Below, in pieces: positions 38,507 to 49,511 of a DNA stretch of 64,000 nt (positions are counted from its first letter, which is position 1; each line of letters opens with the position of its first letter). The DNA is taken from the NCBI GenBank assembly GCA_020975725.1, contig QXJR01000010.1, positions 577,501-641,500 on the forward strand. The letters run 5' to 3'. The notes below the pieces were generated by a model. That model ran no database searches and was not told where the DNA came from. It saw nothing but the letters and a program-made list of their open reading frames with translations. The DNA comes from Picocystis sp. L7 (Eukaryota > Chlorophyta > Picocystophyceae > Picocystales > Picocystaceae). The translations under genes and the position numbers were made by a program.

Positions 38507-39945
38507 GTTTTCCTGTGCAGGTGCAGCCACCACCTCTTTGGTCCTCGTCAAGCAACACCGTGTGCAAACCTGCCTCCTTCTGCTCGGATCCAATGGCTTC
38601 GATCGAGGATACAACGGTACGGTTTCGACCCGTATCGGCCGTGCCACTTGTCGGGTTCCTGCCCGTTCCCCAGGACAAGTGTCGACACCATTTTTTTTGT
38701 GGAGGTTAACCAGGATGGAGTTCAGGGTGCAACCTCGAAGGTGGGATCATCACCGGACACACATTGTGTTTCTACCCAACTGGTTGAAGGCCACTGTGAG
38801 ACTGGAGGATAAACCATGGTTTCCTGAAGAAAGGATGTGGGGATATCAAAATCAAGTCATGGAGAAGCCATGGAGCAGCACAAGGAGATGCATCTGTCTG
38901 ACACAGCCGTCTTGGACCATGTGAAACGCTGGTCAAACTGCGATGCAGTGAACAAGCAAGTATGGCAGCTGAAACACATCCACTGCGTCCGGGAAAGAGA
39001 TTCAAGTCCAAGCGTAGGGAAGTGGAGGTGCGCCTGACGATCAGTATTTGCCATCCTGTCCTGCAGAAACACAAGCTGGCATGGGGCTCGGTAGAAAGAA
39101 AATGACACGGCAACGGTGAAAACAGACGACATGAGGGGGAAACCACACAGTAGTATGGAAACAGAACCGCTTCTGCTCTCACGCAACTGGTCCCTGGCAG
39201 TTCTAATCTTGCGTACGGTAGATATTGACGGACCACAGTAGGGTGCAGTGTTGCATTCGGGAAGGGTGTACATGCCCATGCCAAAAATCGCACCTTCAAA
39301 CATCTCGGCATGTGCAAGTCCTCCAGATTTCTCAAGCGTGAAGGATGCAGTAACTTGGGTGCTTGCTGGTTTACCATTGCATGGAAGACTGCAGGTAGCA
39401 ATGCATGTATCATTGGGTTCATTAGAAACAGAGAAACGGAGTCAGCGAACATGCACTTTGCAGCCTGATCAATCCCGGATGAAGTTCAAGAAGATCGGTG
39501 ATAGCCAACAACTGAGGCGAGTGGAGCTTCAGATAAACAATGGCAAACCAACGCTAACGGCAAAATAACCTGTATGCTTCGAACAAGATCATTACATCCG
39601 GACGAGATGAATAGTAGAAAAAGCTTGCGCTTGAGGAAAAAGAACGATGGGAATTGACCCGTCAACTGACAAGGGCAATGGTACCAGACAGGGTCTCACA
39701 CTTTCTTCAACTTGCGCAACTCAGCGGAGGGAGTCAATGCATTCCGTCAGCCTTCCCAGCCACCAGAAAGACCCAAACGTCTCTTTACCACGTAGGATCC
39801 ACGTTTAGCAGGGTGGGATGCCTTCTCCTGCTCCTCTGATGCTACACAAAACTCAAACCGTAGATTCCTTGAGCCGGAAGTGCTTGGTTGAACCCGGTCC
39901 ACCCAGCCCCTTGCAGACCACGAGTACATTCCATCGTTGAAACCC
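38507..39945. other. Intergenic region with a possible unidentified plus-strand gene
   Basis: About 1.4 kb. Plus-strand stretches at 38715-38860, 38860-39037 and 39248-39568 read like protein but lie in different frames; a possible intron (GTGCGC...CTGCAG, about 39028-39065) is visible. I do not recognise a family and cannot assemble a gene model. Confidence 0.3.
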
Positions 39946-40359
39946 TCAGAGGGAGTGGTGGTTCTGGTGTCCTTCTCCGTTTCCCTGGATGGCATACTGT
40001 TGCAGTACGTCCATGGACACGGTATCCAATGCATTTTGATGCGTGGCTTCCAGGTTCACCGGGGGCGCCACACCCGCTTCATATGCTTCTTTCCACCTGG
40101 ATACACAGAGGCACCAGCAGTCTCCATCACGGAGGCCAGGAAAGTTGTACGCTGGCACTGGCGACATGAGATCATTTCCTCTGGATTTGCTGAAGAGTAG
40201 AAACTCTTCTGTAACCTTGGCACAGACGGTGTGCTTCCCATAGTCCATGGGACCGGTTTTGCAATACCCATCTCGATAGAATCCAGTGACTGGCGAGCTG
40301 CAGCAGAGCTTCAGCGGCCTCCCGAGCACGTTCGTGGCTGCATTTCCTGCGCCTTGCAT
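39946..40359 (-). CDS. DUF2237 family protein
   Basis: A 137-residue protein matching DUF2237, a small conserved family of bacteria and algae of unknown function. Signatures are NVLGRPLKLC, VTGFYRDGYC, DYGKHTVCAKVT, FLLFSKSRGNDL, GDCWCLCVSRWKEA and GVAPPVNLEATH. Several conserved Cys residues could bind metal, which is inference. The frame extends 34 codons upstream to 40461, but the Met at 40359 is close to the conserved start. A CACGTG motif lies about 10 bp upstream of this ATG and another near 40450. Confidence 0.9.
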   Translation of the reverse strand: MQGAGNAATNVLGRPLKLCCSSPVTGFYRDGYCKTGPMDYGKHTVCAKVTEEFLLFSKSRGNDLMSPVPAYNFPGLRDGDCWCLCVSRWKEAYEAGVAPPVNLEATHQNALDTVSMDVLQQYAIQGNGEGHQNHHSL

Positions 40360-40487
40360 CTTATCCCACCACGTGTTGGTTCCTCGCACCTCCGACGCTC
40401 GCCGTTTGCAAACTCGTTTGTGATGGCGACGCTTCGAAGCACCACCTTCCACGTGTCGCAACCTCCTCCTCTCTTTTCCCTCTCATC

Positions 40488-40672
40488 CTCTCTCACTACT
40501 CTCACCCACCCTCTCTCACTACTCCCACTCACCCTCTCTCAGTACTCTCACTCACCCTCTCTCACTACTCTCACCCACCCTCTCTCACTACTCTCACCCA
40601 CCCTCTCTCACTACTCTCACTCACCCTCTCTCACTACTCTCACCCACCCTCTTTCACTACTCTCACTCGCTC
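40488..40672. repeat. 23-bp pyrimidine-rich minisatellite, about 8 copies
   Basis: Unit CTCTCACTACTCTCACCCACC with small variants. One strand is almost wholly C, T and A, so it may adopt unusual structure. It lies about 130 bp upstream of the DUF2237 ATG. Confidence 0.9.
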
Positions 40673-41984
40673 GGGGCCCAATCTCTCCAACCCTTTCATT
40701 TCACGCTGCTCGTAATCCATCCTTCTGCATCGTTGTCCATCCAATCCCTCTTCCTCACGGCCTCTCTCTTGTTCTATTCGGATTGAAAGTGCGTTCTCGT
40801 TTTTCCTTTCGAGTGAACAGACTTGATTTGACCATGATTGGGATTCGCCGTGGGATTCGTTCGGCGTGCTTGCCCTATGTAGAATTTACATCCACAAATT
40901 CCCTCCTTAACAAAGGACGTTGGAACGATTCGACGTTTTGTTTTTGTTCTTATTCTTTCTTGAATCAAGGAGAGCGATGGGTCGGCCCAAGCGAAGCACG
41001 AATCGTAGTTCCTTACCCACACTCTTTGAACGTATGCTCCTCCCGTTTGAAGGATGCTTCCAAGTCCATGGATGTCCGTATTTGCTCTTTAGGATCGATT
41101 GTCCTCAAAGTCAAGTTACTTGTCCCTTTCCTCTTCCTCCATCCAAGCAAACACGGTATGACTTGGAAGCAGAAATAGAGCCAAGGTCTGTTAGTTTGAA
41201 GATTCGTCCGTGAGAGAAGTGAGGAAAGGAGAGAAGAATCAAACACGGCGAGAGGGTTGTAGCGTGCTAGTATTCGAGTGAAAAGGTTCGACTCAAAGAC
41301 GTCGGGGTGGAGGAGCAGTGCACAGCTATGCTTCCACGTGCGAACAAAAGCAAGTGTGGGGTGGATGGTGAGACGCAACGCTTCGAAGTGTCAGCGCAAG
41401 AGGGGTACGCAACGATCGTGAGCCCCCGTCGTGGAGAGGGATTGATGGAGAATGAGAACAAGGAGCGCAAGGGGAGACTCCATATATTCGGGTTGGAGCA
41501 AGTGTGATAAAGGAAGAGGCGAGAGAGAGCACAATGAGGAGAGTGAGGGCAACGAATATGGAGATGAGTCGGCGTTTAAGCAGGTCACAGTATAAAGAAT
41601 AGCAATCTCCGTGGGATGAGCAGTAGTGGCCATCTTCGAATAGAGGCAAGAGCGGAATGGGGCGAGTAGCACGAGCACGTGGTTGAGCGTTCGCGGTTCC
41701 AACCCACTATGCGAGGGGTAGGCACAAGAAGTAGCAACCTATGAACTTGTGGGATCGACAAACGAAGGGAGCCAGGGTGGGAGAGAGAGCGTGTGTTATG
41801 GCGAGCACACGGAGATGAGCAAACACCTCGAGGCTAGGTTTGGTGGGTGCGGTTCGTGTGCGTCGATTGTGTGGTGTCCTTCGTCTGTGACCTTTGCCTT
41901 TACCCATACTAGGTACGCCAATGGGTCCGTCCCTTCGTTGTTCCCGTATCCATCGTTGGATCCACCACGGCCATTCTGTTTTCG

Positions 41985-42062
41985 CCCTTGTATGGATCCA
42001 TCATCCCCGTTGTATGGATCCATCATCCCCGTTGTATGGATCCATCCCCACCCTTGTATGGG
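41985..42062. repeat. 22-bp minisatellite, about 3.5 copies
   Basis: Unit TGTATGGATCCATCATCCCC plus two bases. It ends about 60 bp before the ATPase start and adds spurious Met codons in frame, which is why the longer frame from 41988 is not used. Confidence 0.85.
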
Positions 42063-42119
42063 TTCCCCTGTGCCAGGGTTGAGTTTGCCATTGTTGGGAT
42101 TTGGAGGTGTCGGTGCGCG

Positions 42120-45100
42120 ATGGGAAGCGTGTTTCACGTCCGCTTCGGATCCAAGCGCGGCCACGTGTACGTGCCTGGAGACACCTCCGACGAAGGATCC
42201 AAGAACGGTGGCACGTCCACGGCGGCGATCGATGGACTGGAACGCACGTCCAAGCGAGACTGGCACGCTGAGGTCCACCAGGAAGGGAAGGATTTGAGGG
42301 TGTTCGAAGAAGTGCCATGGCACGCCATCGTGCAGATGGAAGACGTGTGCCAGGAGCTGGAGAGCAGCATGGAAGGGATCAGCACCGCAGAAGCAGAAGC
42401 CAGGCTGGCCACGCACGGCTACAATCGATTGAAACCCCAGAAAGGGAGGACCCTCCTCCAGAAGATATGGGAACAACTCAACAACATCCTCATCTACGTG
42501 CTGGTGATCGCAGGGATCGTGTCTGGAGTGTTCGAGGAGTGGGCAGAAATGGGACTCATCTTCTTCGTTGTGGTCACCAACTGTACCATAGGAGTCATTC
42601 AAGAAGGAAAAGCAGAAAAAGCGGCCAACAGCCTTCAGGCCATGCTCTCCTCCAATGCCACCGTGTTGAGAGACGGAACCAAAGTCAACATCGATGCAGA
42701 ATACGTCGTGCCAGGAGACGTAGTCTTTCTGAAATCAGGGGATCGAGTGCCTGCAGATGCCAGGCTCCTGGAAGTGACCAATCTGGAAGTCCAGGAATCC
42801 GTCATTACCGGTGAATCTAGTGCAGTTAAAAAAGACCTGGAACCGTCACCGCTAGATGCACCCCTCGGAGATCGCAGATGCATGGCCTACAGCGCCACCA
42901 CTGTTGTTGCTGGAAAGGGGATGGCCATCGTGTGCAGCACTGGAGAAGACGCGGAGATCGGTCGGATCAGCACCATCGTGAGTGCCCTGGAGAGGGAAAA
43001 GCCCAACATTGTGGTGCAGCTGGACATCATTGGCAAGTGGGTGTCCATCATCGTCATCATCCTGGCCGTGGCCTCATTCTTCATCTTCAAGTATGGACCG
43101 GTCGATGCAAGCGTCAAAGACTCTTTCAAAAACTCTGTGGCCATCGCTGTGTCCGTCATCCCGGAAGGACTGCCTGCTGTGATTGCGATCGCCCTCTCCA
43201 TGGGAGTGACTGCCATGGCGGCTAAGAATGCGATCATACGCCAGCTCTCTTGCGTGGAGACGCTGGGAAGCCTGACCGTGATATGCTCAGATAAGACCGG
43301 GACCCTGACCAAGAATGAGATGACAGTGGTAGAACTAAGGACCAACCAAACGGGTGTCCAACTGGCAGGCGTGGGATTTCATGGTAAAGGAGACTTACAT
43401 GCACCTGCAGGAGAATCCTTCTCAGAGGAGCAGGTGGAGCACTTCAAACGGGTGATTCGGATCGGAGTGCTGTGCAATGACTCCTCCATCAGCATCACGC
43501 AAGATGAACATGGACAGGAGCTGGGGTGGCAACACAGCGGAAGCTCCACAGAAGTGGCATTGCTGTTTGCAGGCTGGAAGGCAGGCCTGGACCAGCTGAC
43601 CCTGGAGCGTGACCATCCACGGCTGGGCTGCATTCCATTTGAATCCGGACACAAGTTCATGGCGACCCTGAACCAGTTCGAGGATGGCAACCTGTACTGC
43701 TTCAAGGGAGCAGCTGACCGCCTCATAGAGCTCAGCTCACACCAACTCGTCAACAATAATTTTCATCAAAAATGTGCCATTGATCGGGCTGCCTGGCATC
43801 AGCACGTTGATGAATTGGCCTCTAGGGGCCTGCGTGTGATAGCCTTATGCATTGCTGAGCAAAAGCAGTTTCCTGGTTTGCTCCAGACAGAGCCCCTGAA
43901 GATTGCCAAACGTAAGCCCTTCCTCACAATACTGGGCCTGGCGGCTATCATTGATCCACCGAGGGAAGAATGCATCGATTCAATTGAAGAAGCACACAGA
44001 GCAGGCATCAACGTGAAGATGGTTACTGGAGATCATGTAGGCACAGCATTGGCCATTGGGAAGATTCTGAAGATTGCGAACGATGAGGGGGTGCTCTGCC
44101 TGACAGGTCAGGAGTTGGACAAGATGAGTCCAGAAGAGCTAAGGAGTCAAGTGAAGCATTGCAATATTTTTGCTAGGACATCGCCAGAAAATAAGCTCCA
44201 GATTGTGCAGGCACTCCAGGCTGAGGGTGAGATCTGTTCAATGACGGGAGATGGTGTGAATGATGCACCGGCCCTGAAAGCGGCCAACGTTGGAGTGGCT
44301 ATGGGCATCACTGGCACGGACGTCAGCAAGGAAGTATCTCAGATGGTGCTTGCAGATGACAACTTCTCATCCATCATTGCAGCTGTAAAGGAGGGCAGAA
44401 AAGTGTGGGACAACCTGACCAAAGTCCTGATTCTCAATTTTCCAGCAAATATTGGCCAGGGATTGTCCCTCTTCTTTGCTTCTTTCTTCTCAGGTTTGGA
44501 TGGAGCACCTTTGACGGCCATCCAGGCGTTGTACGTTAATTTGATCACTGCAGTTACTCTGGGCTTGATGATGGCGGCGGAGCCTCCTGAGAAAAACATC
44601 ATGAATAGACCACCGCGGAAACCAAGGAAGCGGCTCTTTGGGAAGAAAGTCGTGTGGCGTTGCCTCTTTGTGTCCACGCAGATTGTGCTTGCTGTGATTG
44701 GTGTATATGCTTGGGGACAAAAATGGCCCGAAGCATACTCTGTGGAGAAACGGAGGGGTGAAGCTTTCTCGCTGCTGGTGTTCTTGCAGATGATATACTC
44801 ACTCAACGTACGGTTCCTGAAAACGACATCAATACGTTTGGGTGTTTTTTCTGGGAATAAGTATGTGCCTCTATCCTTTTTGCTTATCATTGGCCTGCAA
44901 TGCCTGATCATTTACACCCCTGGCATTCAAAATTTCTTTGAAGTTGAGGGAATAGATGGTTATCAGTGGTTACGCATCATCGTCATCATGATCATTCTTT
45001 TCTTGGATGTAGAGTTTGAGAAGCTTGTCTTGGACCGCTATGTGTTTCCTAAGGTCAAACCTTTACTTCGCAGAATCGGTTTCCGTACCCCAACAGCGAT

Positions 45101-45227
45101 GGGCATCAAGCAAGTGTTTAAATTCAAGGGAGCGGAGATTCTGCCATCAGGTCGCATGGTTCGTAATGTTTCCCTTGGTAGGATGGCAACTGAGATAAAA
45201 CAGTCTTTCAAGACAGGAGATGGATGA
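42120..45227 (+). CDS. Type II P-type cation-transporting ATPase (bacterial-like)
   Basis: A 1,035-residue ion pump with all P-type hallmarks: an N-terminal cation-ATPase domain (VPWHAIVQMEDVC...GYNRL), actuator-domain TGES, phosphorylation motif SDKTGTLT with Asp391, and the hinge GDGVNDAPALKAANVGVAMG. About ten membrane helices are visible, four after the hinge region plus TM1-4. TM4 has the type II VIPEGLPA. TM6 reads NLITAVTLGLMMAAEPPE, which lacks the Asp of SERCA and instead resembles bacterial pumps such as mycobacterial CtpF, as do the following NRPPRKP residues. The ion (Ca2+, Na+ or other) is therefore uncertain. One intronless frame. A TGTAA at 45400-45404 is a possible polyadenylation signal. 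The resemblance could mean a bacterial origin; a tree would be needed. Confidence 0.9.
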   Translation: MGSVFHVRFGSKRGHVYVPGDTSDEGSKNGGTSTAAIDGLERTSKRDWHAEVHQEGKDLRVFEEVPWHAIVQMEDVCQELESSMEGISTAEAEARLATHGYNRLKPQKGRTLLQKIWEQLNNILIYVLVIAGIVSGVFEEWAEMGLIFFVVVTNCTIGVIQEGKAEKAANSLQAMLSSNATVLRDGTKVNIDAEYVVPGDVVFLKSGDRVPADARLLEVTNLEVQESVITGESSAVKKDLEPSPLDAPLGDRRCMAYSATTVVAGKGMAIVCSTGEDAEIGRISTIVSALEREKPNIVVQLDIIGKWVSIIVIILAVASFFIFKYGPVDASVKDSFKNSVAIAVSVIPEGLPAVIAIALSMGVTAMAAKNAIIRQLSCVETLGSLTVICSDKTGTLTKNEMTVVELRTNQTGVQLAGVGFHGKGDLHAPAGESFSEEQVEHFKRVIRIGVLCNDSSISITQDEHGQELGWQHSGSSTEVALLFAGWKAGLDQLTLERDHPRLGCIPFESGHKFMATLNQFEDGNLYCFKGAADRLIELSSHQLVNNNFHQKCAIDRAAWHQHVDELASRGLRVIALCIAEQKQFPGLLQTEPLKIAKRKPFLTILGLAAIIDPPREECIDSIEEAHRAGINVKMVTGDHVGTALAIGKILKIANDEGVLCLTGQELDKMSPEELRSQVKHCNIFARTSPENKLQIVQALQAEGEICSMTGDGVNDAPALKAANVGVAMGITGTDVSKEVSQMVLADDNFSSIIAAVKEGRKVWDNLTKVLILNFPANIGQGLSLFFASFFSGLDGAPLTAIQALYVNLITAVTLGLMMAAEPPEKNIMNRPPRKPRKRLFGKKVVWRCLFVSTQIVLAVIGVYAWGQKWPEAYSVEKRRGEAFSLLVFLQMIYSLNVRFLKTTSIRLGVFSGNKYVPLSFLLIIGLQCLIIYTPGIQNFFEVEGIDGYQWLRIIVIMIILFLDVEFEKLVLDRYVFPKVKPLLRRIGFRTPTAMGIKQVFKFKGAEILPSGRMVRNVSLGRMATEIKQSFKTGDG

Positions 45228-47717
45228 ACATGGACACCTTGCGGGGTACTTTGAAGTTGTGTTACGACAGCAGCGCGCTTGCTGTGCTTGCTGCTGTTAG
45301 GCTTTATGGATCAGCACAGCATGGGGAACAACAGATAAATTTCTCTACTTATCTTATGGAGTTGAATGCTCTACTTTAGCACACACATCCCTACACATAT
45401 GTAAGGCATTGCCCAAATTTGTAGTAGTTGTCATTATTCCTACATGTCCTCTCCGTCTTCTACATTGCGATCCCAATTAATGCGATTGGAGTTCTTGGAA
45501 GATTTTCATGTACAACAGGTCCTTTCACTCTTCGTCTTTTTCAAGCGACTACCATACAAAATTGTTCTAGTTCGGGACGTATAGCAAGCGTTTGTTCAAT
45601 GAACGGTGTGAAAATTTAACAAGCACAAAGTCTTACCTCTACTCGGCCAATGCACCGGCATAATGCAAGAAAAAGTAAGGTGATGGTGGTTAGGGTCATC
45701 GAAACTTTTCATTGCAAAGGACATACAAGGGTTCCTTCTCAACGTGGCTAAGCTTGATGTGCGCCCACTCAAAGTTAATTCGAATTCATCTTTGCGATTT
45801 TGAGTCCAAGGTGTTTAAAGAAGTGTTGCTTCTCATTTTAGGTTTTGAACGAAAGCAACCTTGTGTGCACGACGAAAACCACATTCGCCGAGGTGTTAAG
45901 AGGTCTTATGACAACTTCGGTAGGTGTTTGTATTTTACTTGTGTTTCATACTTCGCAAGTATACTTGTGGTGTGGATTGTGAAACTTGTAAACCGCGAAT
46001 GCTTGAATCTCTTCATCAATTTGTAGAGAAGATAATGCAATCCATGATACACTAGCATTCATGGTCCATCGCCGTTTGAGAGATAAGTCCCCAATGGAGT
46101 AGGCGAGTCGCATTGGAAAACAATGTCTAGCTTGGGAAAGACCGGTTGGTCATTACGCACTGTTGCGAATGCACCGTCCTCTCACTTTTTGGTGCATGAG
46201 GAATCTGTTGCAATGAAGTGCAGGGTTGCGACCTTAATCGCAACAAATCCTAGTATGCGAAGATACTCACAAAGCTCTCATGTAAGTGGTGTTGTGTTGA
46301 CATCGGTGCAATACTTAGACGAGCATACATTCCATAGATCACGTAAGTGAAACCACCGCTCACCGCAACAAAGCATGGATTGCATAAATCGTCGAGGATC
46401 GAAGGTACCATGAGCTCAATATTCCACTTGGCACTGATGGAACGCCCATGCATTCGATACGTGGTACGCATTACCATGGACTAGGCGATGGAGAGAACCA
46501 ACGAATTGAAAGGATAGTGCTCTTAGTGAGAGCTTTGGAGATTGTATGGGTTGCCCTTTCGGGTAGCTATCTTGGGAGACTCGAGAGTTGATTGAGCGTT
46601 TGTGTTTAGTTTTACTATTCTATCCTTGCCTTCACTCACGAAGGCAATATCAAGGTTTCTTCAACACGACCGAAAGCTTCAACCGCTCTTGCGATTGCTT
46701 TGTTGAATCGACTTCAACGTTATGGTGAAGCTCTATGCCTTACGTCCAAGGAGCAAGGACGAATGCCAATCGAGCGATCCCTTCCTTTGTTCGCATCACG
46801 GATGCATGCGTTGATTCCATGCCAAGCATCAACCTACAGTACGATTCTGTCCCATGTGCGCAGTGACCTCATTTGGGTGCGTTCCATGGTCCTTTTCGTC
46901 TTTGTTTCGTCCATGACGTGGCGTGCATCCACCACTCCTTTCCTTCCATGTTGGGATTCGTCCATTCCCCCCGACCCTTCACCCTATCCCGTTTTGGATA
47001 AGGATCTTCTCCCCCATCCTTCCCGCCTCCTTCCTCTTCGGTCCTCGTCCCGATTCCCGGTCCTCTTCGAGGCTCCCTGTCATTTGGTGTCGGCGGGGTG
47101 TGTGCTCGCAGGGGAGGGATCACTTACATGTACCGACGAGGATCTACCACCTTCGCTGGAATGGAGATCTGCGGGCATCGACGGTTCGAATGGCCTGGGA
47201 CGTACTCCAAGGAGGAGCTTGTTGGTGAGGAAGGCAGATGTACAGCACCAGCGTAGAATGCGGAATGCGACGGTCTCCCATTTCCATTGGATGACGAGGA
47301 TCAGGTGGTGTGGTTTGGACGGACCTGGAAGGATGCAGATCCACATCCACGATCCTTCTCACCCCCAGGCTTGGGAGCTAACTTCACCTTGGCGGCGTCC
47401 ATGCGTTTCCCATTGCTTTTCCCCTAGGCCAGCGAATCCTCCCCTGGGATCTCACGAGGATGGACAGTGGCGGGGGGAATCCCAGGCTGGATGAGGATGG
47501 ACCGCCACCTCCCCCTCCACCTCCACCTCCCTGAGGCACAGAGATCCACCCAGAGACCCTCTCCACGATGGACCGACAGGGAGTGGACCGAGTTTGACAG
47601 AGACAGGGTGGAGGGAGAGAGGTTTGAGGGAGGGAGGTTTGAGAGAGGGAGGTTTGAGGGAGGTTTGAGGGAGGGAGGTTTGAGGGAGGTTTGAGGGAGG
47701 GAGGTTTGAGAGGGCGA
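45228..47717. other. Intergenic region upstream of the photodecarboxylase
   Basis: About 2.5 kb, AT-rich from 45600 to 46700 and GC-rich after 46900. A 264-codon plus-strand frame (46700-47494) has no protein-like pattern. The last 120 bp is a purine-rich minisatellite. Confidence 0.5.
47598..47712. repeat. GAGGGAGGTTTGA minisatellite
   Basis: About eight imperfect copies of GAGGGAGGTTTGA and shortened forms, ending 5 bp before the photodecarboxylase ATG. The transcribed strand's leader would be almost pure purine and T. Confidence 0.85.
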
Positions 47718-49511
47718 ATGGCTATGGCGGAAATGCGCGCATCTGGACGCGTTCAAGCGCGTCGGTCGGCCGGATTTCGATGCCGTGCATCTGGGAGGAC
47801 GGGAAGCGAAGACGTCCGCGTGTCGCCCACCCACGGACGGAAGTACGACGCCATCGTGGTGGGCGGTGGAGCGGCGGGATGCGTCCTGGCAAGGCGACTC
47901 ACCGAAGACGCCGACAAACACGTGCTGCTGCTCGAAGCCGGTAGCACGCAAGACACGCCTTTGCTGGCCGTGCCTGCAGGCATCACCCGGCTGTTCAAGA
48001 ACGCCAGCTTGGATTGGGACACCTACGCACGCTCGGCAGCACAGCTGTGGGATCGAGAAGTGTACCTGGCACGTGGAAAAGTCCTTGGTGGATCCACGTC
48101 CACCAATGCTACGTTGTACCATCGTGGTGCCAAGAAAGATTACGACGGCTGGAACGTGCCAGGATGGTCCGGTGAAGACGTGCTGCCGTGGTTCAACGCA
48201 TGCGAAGACAACGAACAAGGCAAGGGGACCTATCGGGGAACCGAAGGACCCGTCCGTGTGGAACATCCAAGGTACAAGAACCCGCTCTACGCCAAGTACT
48301 TCCAAGCCTCCGAAGAAGTAGGGATGGTGCACAATCCAGAATTCAACGATTGGTCCAAGTCCCAAGAAGGATACGGAGCCTTCCAAGTGACCCAAAAAAG
48401 GGGGAGAAGATGGGATGCGTACAAGGCGTACCTGGAACCCGCGCTCGAAAGGGAAAACCTGCAGGTGATCACCAATGCACACGTCAAAAAGGTGGTCTTC
48501 GATGGAAAAAAAGCCGTCGGCGTCGAGTTCAACGTCGGCGGAAGAGGCATGAGCGCCTCCGTGGGCGAATTGAAACCGGATGGAGAAGTGATCCTGGCTT
48601 GCGGTGCCATCAACTCTCCCCACCTGCTGCTCCTGTCCGGCGTGGGACCCGAAGAGCAGATGAGAGAGCACGGCATAGAATTGGTGCAGGCGCTGGAAGG
48701 GGTGGGGAAGAACCTTCAGGATCAGCCCGCCTGCCTCACCGCTTACCTCGGTTCCAAGAACGTCTCCGTCACCGATCATGTGTACAACGAGAAAGGAAGC
48801 ATACGCAAGAGGGCCATCCTCAACTACCTGCTCTTTCGCCGTGGACCCTTGGCCACCACGGGATGCGACCATGGCGCCTTTGTGAGAAGCAAGGCCGCCA
48901 CCGGCGACCTGCCCGACCTGCAGCTTCGTTATCCACCGGGATGCGCGCTGGACGCAGACGGCGTGTCGTCCTACGTGAAGTTTGGGATGATGAAGCAGGC
49001 AGGGATCAAATGGCCCAGTGGCATGACCTTCCAGGTGATTGCATGCCGACCCAAGTCCAAGGGATCGCTGTCCTTGAGGAGCGACAACCCGTTCGATCGA
49101 CCCTGGGTCGACCACGGCTACCTGACGGATCCTCAAGGGAGCGATCTGGCATCCTTGATAGAAGGGATCAAGCTCACGAGGGAAATGGCGGGGTCTCCTG
49201 CGTTCGGGGACTTTGTGGAGGAGGAAATCCACCCAGGGTCACAGGTCACCAGCGACGGAGACATCGAAGCGTACATCCGCCGCACCTTGCATAGCGCTAA
49301 TGCTATTGTTGGGACATGTGCGCTGGGTGTGAACCCTCTACAGGGTGCAGTGGTGGATGGTCAGCTCAAGGTGCATGGCTTGCAGGGCATTAGGGTGGTG
49401 GACAGCAGTGTCATTCCTGTCATTCCTGGAGGACAGACGGCGGCGCCTACCTTCATGATCGCAGAAAGAGCTGCGGCAATCGTGCGTGGGAAGGAACCCA
49501 AGTCCATCTGA
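47718..49511 (+). CDS. FAP: Fatty acid photodecarboxylase (GMC oxidoreductase)
   Basis: A 597-residue FAD enzyme of the GMC family. It matches algal FAP, a photoenzyme that uses blue light to turn free fatty acids into alkanes or alkenes and CO2 in the plastid. The N-terminal 35 residues are Ala/Arg/Ser-rich, a likely transit peptide. Then come the Rossmann motif VVGGGAAGCVLARRL, the GMC signatures RGKVLGGSTSTNATLYHRG and ACGAINSPHLLLLSGVGP, and the FAP-like NLQDQPACLTAY and HVYNEKGSIRKRAI. The two residues shown to matter in Chlorella FAP are conserved: Cys383 in TTGCDHGAFV and Arg404 in PDLQLRYPPG (equivalents of Cys432 and Arg451). The C-terminus (VIPVIPGGQTAAPTFMIAERAA) is typical. The frame opens 9 codons earlier inside the minisatellite; the Met at 47718 is preferred. 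No intron. Confidence 0.93.
   Translation: MAMAEMRASGRVQARRSAGFRCRASGRTGSEDVRVSPTHGRKYDAIVVGGGAAGCVLARRLTEDADKHVLLLEAGSTQDTPLLAVPAGITRLFKNASLDWDTYARSAAQLWDREVYLARGKVLGGSTSTNATLYHRGAKKDYDGWNVPGWSGEDVLPWFNACEDNEQGKGTYRGTEGPVRVEHPRYKNPLYAKYFQASEEVGMVHNPEFNDWSKSQEGYGAFQVTQKRGRRWDAYKAYLEPALERENLQVITNAHVKKVVFDGKKAVGVEFNVGGRGMSASVGELKPDGEVILACGAINSPHLLLLSGVGPEEQMREHGIELVQALEGVGKNLQDQPACLTAYLGSKNVSVTDHVYNEKGSIRKRAILNYLLFRRGPLATTGCDHGAFVRSKAATGDLPDLQLRYPPGCALDADGVSSYVKFGMMKQAGIKWPSGMTFQVIACRPKSKGSLSLRSDNPFDRPWVDHGYLTDPQGSDLASLIEGIKLTREMAGSPAFGDFVEEEIHPGSQVTSDGDIEAYIRRTLHSANAIVGTCALGVNPLQGAVVDGQLKVHGLQGIRVVDSSVIPVIPGGQTAAPTFMIAERAAAIVRGKEPKSI

Larger units (their letters stand above)
40360..42119. other. 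Divergent intergenic region with two minisatellites
   Basis: About 1.8 kb between the DUF2237 and ATPase starts. It holds a 23-bp minisatellite and, next to the ATPase ATG, a 22-bp minisatellite. A 315-codon plus-strand frame over the first repeat is a repeat artefact. Confidence 0.55.

Noticed and set aside
40231-41178. 315-codon plus-strand frame
   Set aside because: Nearly half of it is translation of the 23-bp minisatellite and it overlaps the DUF2237 gene on the other strand.
46700-47494. 264-codon plus-strand frame before the photodecarboxylase
   Set aside because: No recognisable family or hydrophobic pattern; overlapping frames on the other strand are equally open.
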